DNA of 64,000 bases from Posidonia oceanica (lineage: Eukaryota; Streptophyta; Magnoliopsida; Alismatales; Posidoniaceae): contig JAZBRS010000023.1 in NCBI GenBank assembly GCA_037176725.1, forward strand, positions 23,803,001 through 23,867,000, in the 5' to 3' direction. The first letter of the stretch is position 1. The number at the start of each line of letters is the position of its first letter. Position numbers and translations under genes: made by a program. The notes under the pieces were generated by a model. It was not told the DNA's origin. It ran no database searches and saw nothing but the letters and a program-made list of their open reading frames with translations. Shown one piece after another: positions 36,401 to 48,400 of the stretch.

Positions 36401-39400
36401 GGAAGTCTGCGCGCCGTCTCAAGTTTCCTGATACAGATCTGCTAGCTATACCCTGGAAGGAGTTTCGGGAGATGTTCTATGAGCAATATTTCCCTGAATA
36501 TGAGCGGGATCGCTTGGATAGGGACTTCCGGAATTTGAAGCAAGGAAGCATGTCTGTGGCGGAGTACGAGGCAGCTTTCACTCGGTTGAAGCAGATTGCA
36601 CAGGTGTTTGACACGGAAAGACGCCGAGTTAAGAAGTTTGTGGAAGGGTTGGTGCCAGTTCTTCGGTCAAGGATTTTAGGTTTCAGATGTCCGATCTTGG
36701 CTGATGCTGTAGAGCTCGCGGCCAGATATGAAGATGACCGCAAGCTGTTTCTGGAAGAACACCCCAAAAGGAAAGGGAAGTCGTTCTCTCAGCGGCCTTC
36801 TGTTTCTGGAGGTCTGAGCTTTGGTAGTTCTGGAAGCTCAGGGAAGAAGAGGAAGGAGCATTCAGGTTCTATTGCTGAGGAAGGACGTAGTTCTTTTGGA
36901 AGAGGGAGTTCTGGATACAACCAGATAGGCTCGAGTGGAGGTCCAAGAACTTGTTTCAAGTGTGGGAAGCTAGGACACGTTGCTTTGTATTGCACCAGTA
37001 AACCGCAGAACCTAGGTCCCGTGAGATGTTATAATTGCAGGAAGACTGGACATATTCAGCGGAGCTGTCCTGAGCCTCCAAAATCTACTAGGGATGCACC
37101 TCGTCAGCCGACCAGGGGACGAGTATTTTCCATAGCCGCTCCTGATGCTGGACCCTCGGGAGATGTTGTTGAGGGTATGGAGCGAGAGTATTTTGTATTG
37201 TGAACCTCTGTGTTGTAATATGTATCCAGTACTTTTCCCTATTAATGGATGTGTGGTTTGTTGTTGTGTTGTGCTTATCAGGTTCTTTTCTTATGACTGG
37301 TAATATGGCTAAAGTTTTGTTTGACTCAGGGAGTTCTTACTCGTTTATATTTGAGTCATTTGCAGCTAAGCTTGGCCTAAGACCGGCAAGATTAGCATTT
37401 CATCCTGATGTGGTGACTCCTTTAAGGGAGCACAGCCTGATATGGAAGTTTCTGAGGTCTATTGGTGTGAAGTTGGGAGAGATGGACTTTGAGGCTAGTC
37501 TGATAATTATGGACATGCAGGAGTATGATGTCATACTAGGAATGGACTGGCTGACGCAGTATTCAGCTGTAATTGACTGTGCCAAGAAGACTGTGGTGGC
37601 GGATTGTCCTGGTCAGGGATGGTGTTTAGTTCAAGGGGTTAGACCTGGAGGGCCAAAGAAGATTATTTCAGTAACGAAGGCCTACCGCCATTTAGCAAGA
37701 GGCAGTGTGGGCTACCTGGCCAGTGTGACTGTGTCCTCTTCATCAGCTGTGAGGATACAGGACATACCAGTGGTTAGTGGATATCTAGATGTGTTTCCGG
37801 AGGACCCACCTGGTATGCCGCCGCATAGGGAGCTGAAGTTCTAGATAGATTTGGTGTCTGGTTCTAGTGCTATTCGAAGGCCCCGTATAGAATGGCGCCT
37901 GCCGAATTGAGGGAGCTCAGTTGTCAGTTGCAAGAACTGCTAGACAGAGGGTTCATCCGACCCAGTGTTTCTCCTTAGGGAGCGCCGGTTTTGTTCGTCG
38001 AGAAGAAAGATGGTATTCTCAGATTGTGCATTGATTATAAAATGCTGAATCAGATTACCATCAACAACAAGTACCTTTTGCTTAGGATTGATGACCTATT
38101 TGACCAGTTGCAGGGAACGTCTGTCTTTTCCAAGATAGACTTGAGGTCAAGTTATCACCAACTTCGAATTCGGGAGTCCGATGTTCAGAAGACAGCTTTT
38201 CGGACTCGGTATAGCCACTATGAGTTCAGGGTCATGCCATTTGGATTAACCAATGCACCAGCAACTTTCATGGACCTGAAGAACAGGGTGTTCAGGCCCT
38301 ATCTGGATCAGTTTGTGGTTGTTTTTGTGGATGACGTGCTAGTATACTCTCCTGATGTAGAGACTCACCGGATGCATTTGAAGGCAGTTTTGGAGACTTT
38401 GAGGCAGAATCAGCTCTTTGCAAAGTTCTCCAAGTGTGAGTTCTGACTTGAGGAGGTTGCTTTTCTTGATCACATCATTTCGGATGCTGGAATCAAGGTT
38501 GAGGCTGCGAGCAGTTGGGTCAGGCCGAAGACAGTATCTGAGATCAGAAGTTTTCTGAGTTTGGCAGGGTATTATCGGAGATTTATTCAGGATTTCTCCA
38601 AGATTGCTGAACCTCTGTCCAGACTGACCCGGAAGGAAATCTCTTTTGTGTGGGATCGACGATGTGAAGAGAGTTTCCTTGAGTTGAAGACTCGCCTGGT
38701 CTTATCTCCTGTCCTAACTTTGCCCTCAGGGAGTGGTGATTTCTCGATCTACAGTGATGCCTGTGGATCTGGATTTGGGTGTGTTCTGATACAGCATGGT
38801 AGAGTTGTGGCTTATGCATCTTGGCAACTCAAAGACCATGAGAAGAATTACCCCACTCATGATTTAGAGCTTGCTGCTGTAGTTTTTGCTTTGAAGATTT
38901 GGAGGCACTATCTCTATGGCGAACAGTTTAAGATCTTTACAGATCACAAGAGTCTGAAATACATTTTCACTCAGAAGGACTTGAACCTGAGACAGAGGAG
39001 GTGGGTGGAGTATTTGAAGGACTATGATTTCAGTCTATCCTACCACTTGGGGAAGGCTAATGTAGTTGCTGTTGCTTTGAGTAGGCATGCCTACTCGGTG
39101 GCCAACCTGATGATTAAAGAATGGCATCTTCTTGAGAGGTTGGTCGAGTGCAAGCCACAGAGGCAGTCTCGGGATTCAGGCAGAGTGTGTTTGGTTAACT
39201 TATCAGTTCGCCCAAGGTTGGTGGAAGCAGTAGTAGCGGCTCAGCAGTTTGATCCTTTTATGCCTGGAATCTGGAAGAAGATGGAGGTAGGTGAGGCATC
39301 CCATTTCTCTGTTGGGGTAGATGGTCGACTTAGATTTGACTTGCATCTGTATGTACCTCAAGTGGAGGAGGTAGAGCAGAGCTTGCTGGATGAGGCTCAC

Positions 39401-42400
39401 CGATCCAGGTATTCCATTCATCCCGGGAACACCAAGATGTTCAAGGATCTGAAGAGGAATTTCTGGTGGCCTGAAATGAAGAAGGAGATAGCTGAGCATG
39501 TGGCTAAGTGTACAACCTGCCAGATGGTGAAGATTGAGCATCAGAAGCCTGGAGGATTGCTGCAACCTTTGGATATCCCGGTATGGAAATGGGAGTAGGT
39601 GTCTATGGATTTGTGATCGGATTGCCCAGGAACAGGAGAAACAATGATTCTGTGTGGGTGATCGTTGATAGACTCACGAAATCGGCACATTTTCTACCTA
39701 TGAGAGTGAATCTTCCTTTGCAGCAATTGGCAGAGTTGTATGTGTCTAAGATTGTCCGGTTGCATGGAGTGCCAGTCTCCATTGTGTCTGACAGAGATGC
39801 CCGTTTCATTTCGAGGTTCTGGAAAGCGTTGCAAGAGACTTTTGGTACTATATTGAATTACAGTACAGCTTTCCACCCTCAGACGGATGGTCAGACGGAG
39901 AGGACTATTCAGACTTTCGAAGACATGTTGCAAGCCTGCGCTCTGGATTTTGGGGGTTGCTGGGAAGAGCACCTGCCGCTGGTGGAGTCTGCCTACAATA
40001 ACAGTTTTCACTCCAGCATTGGGATGGCTCCGTTTGAGGTACTGTATGGGAGGCCGTGCAGGACACCTACCTGTTGCAGCGATGGAGGAGAACGCTGTTC
40101 AGATTCTAGATCGTAAGGAACAGGTTCTCAGGAACAAGGTTATTCCTTTGATACTGGTTCAGTGGCAGTATCATGGTGTGGAGGAAGCCACATGGGAGTG
40201 GGAAGCGGATATGTATTCTAGATACCCTTATTTGTTCCATTAGCTGTGAATTTCGAGGACGAAATTTTTTTTAAGGGTGTTAGAATGTAATATCCTGATT
40301 TTCCATAATATAATTTGAGTTAATTATTTTGGAAAATCTTTCCCTATTGTTGTTGTTGTTGTTGTTGTTGCTGTTGTTTGTGGTGTGTTGGTGTTTATGT
40401 GTCTTTGGTGGTTTTATTTCTAACTCCTTGGTGTTGTTTGGTGTGGCCGAGAGAAGTAAGGACTTGAATGAAGGAAATTAGGGGCTTGATTATGGTTTGT
40501 GGAGAGAAATACAATTTTCTCTTTTTCTTCCCCACGTGCCTTCTTTCTTCCCCTCTTTCTTCTCCCCTTCTTCTCTTCTTCTCGTTTCTTCTCCACCCGC
40601 TGCCGACTGCAACCCTAGGCGATCGTCGGCGGCCGGAGGAGGAAGAGGAGGAGCGGCCGGTGCTGGAGGAGTGCAGAGGCAAGCCGGTGTGAGGAGAGTG
40701 GTGCTCGTCGGCCGGAGGAGGACGGGACTGTTCGTCGGTCGACCAGAGTGGAGGTTGGGGTTCGCCGGAGTTGGTGCGTGTTTCCCCCTCGAATTCTTTC
40801 CAATTTCTTGCTTAAATGCTTTAAATGCATGTGATCTAGCTATGCCATGAATATTGTAGGATTTTATTTGGTTTTGAATGGTTTTTGGATTGAATGGAAA
40901 TAGATTTTATTTGACCTCTTGAACTTTGCGAATTTGTATCTTGATGCATGATGTATGGATTGGTTTGATTTTTGTGCTCATGTGTAGAGCACTCGTGATG
41001 CTTTGATTCAAGTATTTACTCGTGATTTATGGGTTTTTGTGGTGAGATCGATTGAGGTTCCATCTTGGACGATTTGTTTTGGATTCTGTGTTGGTTTTCT
41101 GAAATCGCCCAGATCAGTACGTCCTTTTTGATCGGTATGCCGTTTTCTGTAGAAATCGGTACGACCCGCCAATTTCGGTGTCCCGTTTTACCGTCAGTTT
41201 AGGCTAGAATCTGATTTCAGTCTGCCGAAATCGATCGGTCTGCCGATTTCTGCGCGGATCGGTTCGACCGGTGGATTTGGTTCTACCGAATCAAGGATTT
41301 TCGATCGACTGGAGGCATTTTCGGTGTGCCGTTTTTTGTCTGAACTGGACTCAGTACCCAGAACGGTTGACCGGTTGATTTGGTTCCCCCGAATCAGGAA
41401 TTTTCGGTCGACCGGTGGCTTTTTCGGTGTACCGTTTCAAGGGTAAAATGGTTTTTAAAGAAGAGGGATTTGAGTTTTGATGTATTTGATTTTATTGTGA
41501 TTTGGTATGGTTTTGTGGATTATAAGGAATGATTTTGAAAGGATTTCCAAATGATTTTGGAAAAGAAATGTATGTTTATGAAAAGAGTTTGGAAATGATT
41601 TCCGTGGTTTTGAAGGACCAAGAGACCGAAACTTCTGACTGGTAACTAGGAGTGTTTGAATACATTCTATGGTTCGAAGGTCAGGTAGTCTAGGGTGAGG
41701 TTAGCAGTACAGTAGGCCCCGTTGAAACAGACGGTCTACCCTCTATGCCGGTGCTGGCTGGGGCTGGGGTTGGAGTCCCTAGACGCTCGGGTACCAAAAG
41801 GACACCAGAGTGCGTTACCCCGTGTTGATATGATGTTGATCATGGAAATGATCATGCTATAAATTGAGGACTGAGTTTCCGAGGCAGATTGTTCTCCCAC
41901 ATGAGGTAGTCTTCCGCGGCATTGCAGCAAAGAGATGCGTGTGTCATCTGCAACTGCTTGTAGCTGGTGTCGTTCACCTGTGGCCAGGGTGTTCGATTAG
42001 ATTTGGAATCGATGTGTGTGTGAGTGTGGATTTGAGATGAATTGTGATGTATTTGTGAATGCATATTTTTGATAAAAAAATGTAGATAGCTTTATAAAAA
42101 GCATGTGGTTTTCTTGAAATGAATGTTATGCTTTTAAATAGCATAGACTACTGTAACTTATGATGTTTATTACTTTAGAAAATGTTTCTGTTGCCGTTTA
42201 CCGTGGTTTTGGATGGCACGTACTGGATGACTTAGATGTCACTCACGCGTGTTTTGTGCTTTGATTTTCAGATGCAGGGTCAAGATACAGTCCAGTCTGG
42301 TGCTTATTTAGGAGCCACGTAACGGCACACTGGAAGTCTTGGGAATATTTTATAGTTTTGTAAAAGTTTTAAATTTATTCTCAAATGTAATTAATTGTTT

Positions 42401-45400
42401 ATTCTTTTAAATATCATTTGGGTAGTTGATGCTATTTTGGTCGTGCCGAGGCGTGACAGTTAAAACCTTTAGTAAAGATATCTGCCAGTTGTTCAAATGA
42501 CTTCATATAAGGAGTGCTAATAACTCCTCTCTCCACAAGTTCACGAACATAATGACAATCTACCTCGATGTGCTTCGTACGCTCATGAAAGGTGTCATTG
42601 CTGGTTATGTTATGACTGCTTGATTATCACAATACATAGACCTAGACCCATGAGTAAGAATACCAAACTCAGTTAGAAAAGATCTAAGTCAGACTAGTTC
42701 ACCAGCTGTTTGTGATATGCTCCTGTATTCTGCTTCAGCACTTGATTTAGAAACAACATTTTGTTTCTTACTTCGCTGTGTCATAAGATTCCCACCTACA
42801 TACGTGCAATAGCCAGAGGTAGATCTTCTATCTGCCTTGTTGTCAGCATAGCTCGAGTCAGAATAGGCATGGATATTCAGATGTCCAAGCTTGGAGTAGA
42901 TTAGCCCTCTCCCTGGGCTACCTTTGATGTAGACTAGAACCCACAGAGCACCATTCCAATGAACCAGTCTTGGTTCACTCATAAACTGACTTAGTAGACC
43001 AATAGCATGAGAAATATCAGGACGAGTAACTGTAAGATAAATGAGTTTTCCAATCAACCTGCAATATCGTCCAACGTCATCAAAGAGAGTAGAAGTGGTA
43101 TCCCAAAAGGGGGGATTGGACTCAACAGGAGTTTTCTCTGACTTGCACCTAAGGCGCCCTGTCTCCTTTAGTAAGTCAAGAACATAATTCCTTTGTGAAA
43201 GAACCATCTTTCCTCTAGGATAGGCAAATTCAATACCCAAAAAATACTTTGGTTTGCCCATATCTCTAATAACAAAGTACTTGGAGAGAAGTTCCTTTGT
43301 CATAGAAATACCCTGTATGTCATTACGTATTAGAAGAATATCGTCTACATATACAGCAAGAATCGTATACCCAGAGATACTCTTTCTAACAAACACAGAG
43401 TTATCAATAGCAACCTTCTTAAAGCCATAAGAAAGCAAAACAGTGCTGAGTTTAGCAAACCAAGCACGGAGACTCTGTTTGAGCCTGTATATAGCCTTAC
43501 GCAGAAGGCAAACCTGAGAGCAACATATCCAGAAGGTTGCTCCATAAGAACCTCTTCAGTGAGATCACCATAAAGGAAGGCATTACGGACATCCAACTGA
43601 GAAAGAGTCTATCCTTTATTGACAGCGATAGAGAGAAGGACCTGGATAGAGCTAAGGCAGGCAACAGGAGAAAAGGTCTTGCCATAATCAACCCCATAAG
43701 TTTGGGTAAAACCACGAGCCACTAAACGAGCCTTGTGTCTGTCAATAGAGCCGTCAGGTTTGTACTTGATGGTGAAAACCCACCAACTGCCAACAACTGG
43801 AGTATCTGTAGGGCGTGGAACGAGCTGTCAAGTTCCTCTGAGAAGTAAAACTTGCATTTCAACATCCATAGCTTCCTTCTACTGAAGAAGGGTAAGTGCC
43901 TCTTGATAATTCTTAGGAATAGATTATGAAGAGAGAGCAAGAGCAAAGGTGCGATGATTGAAGGAAAGGGAATCATAAGAAACAAAATTGGAAATAGGAT
44001 GTTGTGTAGAAGTGTAGGTACCTTTTCTGAGGGCAATAGGCAAGTCAAGAGAGGGGGATCTGCCTCAGGGATAGGAGTTGGTATGGCCGGAAGTGGTGGT
44101 GCAGTGCAATGCCGACGTTGTTGATAGACCTGCAACGGTTGTGAAGAGGAAACTTCTGGTGACAAAGAAGAACACGAGGGCACAACCGAAGGATCAACAA
44201 AGGATGGTTGAGGCACAGGATCAGATGGTACCACAACCGAAGGAGAGGAAAAATAAGGAATATCCTCAAGAAAAAGGACGTCAGCCGAGACAAAATACCG
44301 ACGGATAGGAGGATGATAACAGCGATAGCCTTTTTGGGTGCGAGAGTAATCCACAAAGACACACTTGATAGAACGAGGAGAGAGCTTATCCAACCTAGTG
44401 GTAAGATTCTTAACAAAGACTGTACACCCAAAAACCTTCGGAGATAGGGGAAACAAGTTCTGATCAAGAGAGAGACACCTGAGAGGAACGGCACCCCCAA
44501 AGGAGACAAAGGCATACGATTGATAAGAAAAGAGACAGTAGCAATAGCATCAGACCAGAGATACTTAGGCAAGTTCATCTCAAACATAAGTGTGCGAGCC
44601 ACATCGAGGAGATGACGATGTTTACGCTCGACCACACCATTCTGTTGAGAAGTATGTACACAAGATGTTTGGTGAATGATACTACGTTGAGTGCAAAAAG
44701 AAGCAACATCAGAATGAAGAAACTCAAGAGCATTATCAGTTCGAAAAATTTTAGAAGTAACCGTAAACTGAGTTTGAATTTCATTAAAGAAAGCATGAAG
44801 TACATTGACAAAATGTTGACGATCCTTTAACAAAAACAACCAAGATGCACAAGAGAAATCGTCAACAAAGACCGCATAATACCGAAATCCAAAAACAGAC
44901 TTGACCCGAGAGGGTCCCCAAATATCACAATGGACTAAATCAAATAACCCTTTAACAGAAGACAACTCACGACTCTTATAGGTAGCCCGAAACTGCTTAC
45001 CCATAATACACGACTGACAACTGACATGACTAACGGAGACCGAAGGAAGAGCATCACGCAGCTTAACAAACGACGGATGTCCAAGACGATGGTGCCAAAG
45101 AGAGGACGAATCACCAAAAGTCGCAACTGATGCAAGTCCACTAGGAATATCATCCTTGGCAAGAACATACACGCCCCGACCACGTTCATGACCCAAACCA
45201 ATTCTCTTTCCCGTCTGCAGATCCTGAAAGGTACAATGGAAAGGGTAAAATGTAACAGAACAATATAATTATTTAGTAATAGCACTGATAGATAGTAAAT
45301 TGACAGGAAATGCAGGTAGATAAAGAACTTTATCAAGGAATATGTTAGATGTGATGTAAGTAGTGCCTTCACCAAACACTGAACAATTACTCCCATCAGC

Positions 45401-48400
45401 AAGGGCTACCGAATTAATAGTAGAGCCGGTAGTAAGTCGTTGAAAAAGGGAAGGATTTCCTGAAATGTGGTTAGAGGCACCAGAATCTATAATCCAAGAG
45501 TTATTAGAGGAGATGTGAAAAGCACGTATACCAGAAGAGAGAACATGTGCAGCAGTAGCATCATTATGCTGTTGAACTTGTAGAAGCAATAATTCTTCGT
45601 AATCGGCCTGTGTCATCTGAACCGAACGCGATGGAGTGCCGTGGACAACCTCCACCACCGAATCGCTTGAGACAGAGTTAGCAACAGTGGATCCAGACGT
45701 GGGAGGACGGCCGAACTTCGCCCAACAACGATGAACGGGATGATTCATGCGGTTACAATGAATGCAGGGAGTACGCAGTTTGCCACTACGACCACGACCC
45801 CGGGCAGAGAAGCTGCCCCGATCACCGGTTGCAGCTAGGGCAGACGCGTCCGCAGGAGGTGAAGGCGTCGCAGTGGAGATGCGAAAGACACGACAAAATG
45901 TGCTCTACAGAGATGGCATGGTGTCAGCGCCCAATATCTGGCCACGAATCTGGAAGGCGAGATCAGTGCGCAAGCCAACTAGGAAGATGGCGACGGCGAG
46001 TTCTTCACGATACCGCTTCATCATAGCGACATCGGCAACGAAAGGTTGGTGAACCTCCAACTCTTCCAAGAGGGATCGAATGCGAGTATAGTAGGTGGAG
46101 ACGGAGTCTTCATTTTGCCGAAGGGAGAACAGCTGCTCGTACAGCTCACAGACGCATGAGATGTTCTGATCGTTGCCGTAGGTTGCGTAGATGGTGTCCC
46201 AGACGCGTTTTGCGGGCCAGAGGCGAGAGATGGTCCGGGCGATATGCTCCTTGACGCTGTTGATTATCCATGAGATAACAGCACAGTCCACCGTATACCA
46301 AGCGGCGTAGTCGGCAGCCTTAGAGTCTGCTGGATTGTCGGTGATGTGGTGCTCGCGCATATAGGCAGCCAAGAAGGTTTCGAAGACATTCGCCCAATGG
46401 AGATAATTCGTATCATTGAGCTTAACACCAGTGGCTGTGAGTTTGGCAGTCCAGGAGTCTTTCGAGGAGTGCTGCGTTATTGCAACTGGAACGGAAAAGG
46501 AAGAAGCTCGAGGACGGAAGGTGGCCTAACAGGCCTGGATGGAGCTGTTGGCGGGAGTAGAGGCCTAGACGGAGCCGTCGGCGGGAGCAGGAGGCTGGGA
46601 CGAGTCATCGGCGAGAGCAGGAGGCCGGGACGGAGCTGTCGGCAGGAGCAGGGGGCTTAGATGGAGTCGAGAGAGAAAAGGAAGCCATGGCGTTGCGTGA
46701 GAGAGGCCGAGAGGAAAGAGAGGCCGACCGCTGCGGAAGAAGATGCGCAGTCACTTGACGCAGAGGAAGACCCGGGGGAGAAAAAAAACGGCCCGAGCTC
46801 AAATACCATGTTGAAGAAGAAGATTAGGAAGTAAAGAAGAAGATTAGGGCATAAACCTCTGTGTCATTAGGGTTACACAATACAATGTATATATAGACAT
46901 ACGGGATCCATATACCCGTTTACAATACCCATTTACAATACTTAACATAAAGAGTAACATGACAAAAAATTTCACATTCTTTTCCAGCCAAATGAATTGA
47001 AAACCATGCTCACTGTAAAGATAGACAGGAAGCCAACCTTCAAAGTTGTCTTCAAGTTGTTTCTTGCATTACTAAGAAGCTTTATCCGGTCATGATTATC
47101 AATAAGATTCTGGCATTCTTGACATAGCCTGGAGAACCACAAGTTTATTGAAGACAACAAATTTTTTTAAAAAAAAAAAGACTATGTTAGAAGTCTCTGA
47201 CCTAAGCCAGAAGGGACTAACACAGAAAAACTAGAAGGAACGTTGATGCAAAAGCACCTAAAAGAATGCTTACTTCTTCACATTAGAATAAGGAAAGCGA
47301 TAATTAAAATAACATAACAGAATTGCTGCATACTTTTCAATAGACAAGAAATTGTCTCGGAGCTGGTTTATTGTCTTTTGAGACGAAGCTAGTGCTTCTA
47401 CACCAGATTGTGCTTGCTCAACCTGCAATTTCCCAACATTTTTGGCCAAATTTTATAGTCTTTTGTCAATCCGAAAAAATAATTATTGATGAAAGGCTCA
47501 AAAGAGTGAAAAACAATTTACAGAAAACATCAATAAGAAGGTAACAACCCCCAAGAAAAGTCAACAGTAGATCAAGAAGGAAGACCAGAACAGGAACAGA
47601 AAAAAAGAAGAAGGAAACAATCAAATTTATGAGCTATGTGATGCTCTCATAGATCTCATTATGGTCCATACTAGAGGGAAGGGACCATTCTAGCAGTCTA
47701 ACATCATGCAAACGACTCTAATCCTCAAGGCCTGGAAACTTTTAATAGTTTTACATAGTTTGATCCATAGATTCCCAATGAACTCTATTAATATGATAAA
47801 CTCTGAAAAAATTATTACTCCTTATGGAGAGTCTATCGGCACAAAGCTATAAAGAAAAGGACAAAGTTCGTAAAAGTAATGCATGGATCATTCAGAGACA
47901 CAGTTTTGAGCTTAGTCATAGTGATAAGAGAATTCATTGGAAACGGCATTACTACATAGAAGGAAGGAGTTTGAACTTTGAACAAACGGTAGGGTGAGAT
48001 ATCCAAACCGCGAGTTAGAGTGAACAAAAGAATGAAGTAGCGACAAGAAACCAATCCAACAAAGCTGATTTACATTATTAAAAAGTATTAGAAAATGTAG
48101 TTTCAATACTTTTTAGCTTTGGAATCCAAGATAAACATATTGAAAATTTTACTCAGCACTTGAAAATACAATTTAAGATTCTATATCTCAAAAAATCTGA
48201 AATTTCAATACTACCTATTGTTTTGGTTCACATGCACTTCATACAAGATTAGATCAAATCCAACTCCACAGGGTAATTAGAGAAAGAATCTAAAATCTCG
48301 TTTGCAATTGTTAATTGTCGTGAACAAATTGCAATCCCGTTTACTTTAGACAGTGCATCTAAAGTAAAGTCCCATTCACGAAACTTTATCCACATCATTG

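Larger units (their letters stand above)
33750..42458 (+). mobile_element. Ty3/gypsy chromovirus (Tekay/Del-like), 8.7 kb, inserted in the copia element
   Basis: LTRs 33750-35927 and 40286-42458, both TGTAATATCC...GCGTGACA. The exact target duplication GTTAA is at 33745-33749 and 42459-42463, inside the copia 3' coding end. It has a tRNA-Met primer site, a gag with two zinc knuckles, a pol in the gypsy order (protease, RT, RNase H, integrase) and a C-terminal chromodomain. The chromodomain and the GAGGACGAAATTTTTTTTAA segment before the 3' LTR are typical of the Tekay/Del group. Coding regions are broken. LTR-LTR identity is roughly 97 percent by eye. Confidence 0.95.
33536..46947 (-). mobile_element. 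Ty1/copia retrotransposon on minus, about 4.7 kb, interrupted by a gypsy element
   Basis: Two 139-bp LTRs (33536-33674 and 46809-46947) begin TGTTGAAGAAG and end CTTAACA. The target duplication TAAAG is at 33531-33535 and 46948-46952. On minus, a primer-binding site follows the right LTR directly and a polypurine tract precedes the left LTR. The gene order gag, protease, integrase, RT, RNase H is that of Ty1/copia. The LTRs differ at about 8 of 139 positions. The body is 33536-33749 plus 42459-46947, split by the gypsy insertion. Confidence 0.95.
33432..47037 (-). other. SEC6 intron 4, 13.6 kb, expanded by nested retrotransposons
   Basis: Lies between exon 4 (ends NNLKTTLK) and exon 5 (starts DVEGMMS). 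The host part is only 104 bp on the left and 90 bp on the right; everything else is the copia element with the gypsy element inside it. Without the insertions and one copy of the target duplication, the intron would be about 189 bp. Donor AAG|GTTGGC and acceptor TTATAG| are intact. Confidence 0.9.
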
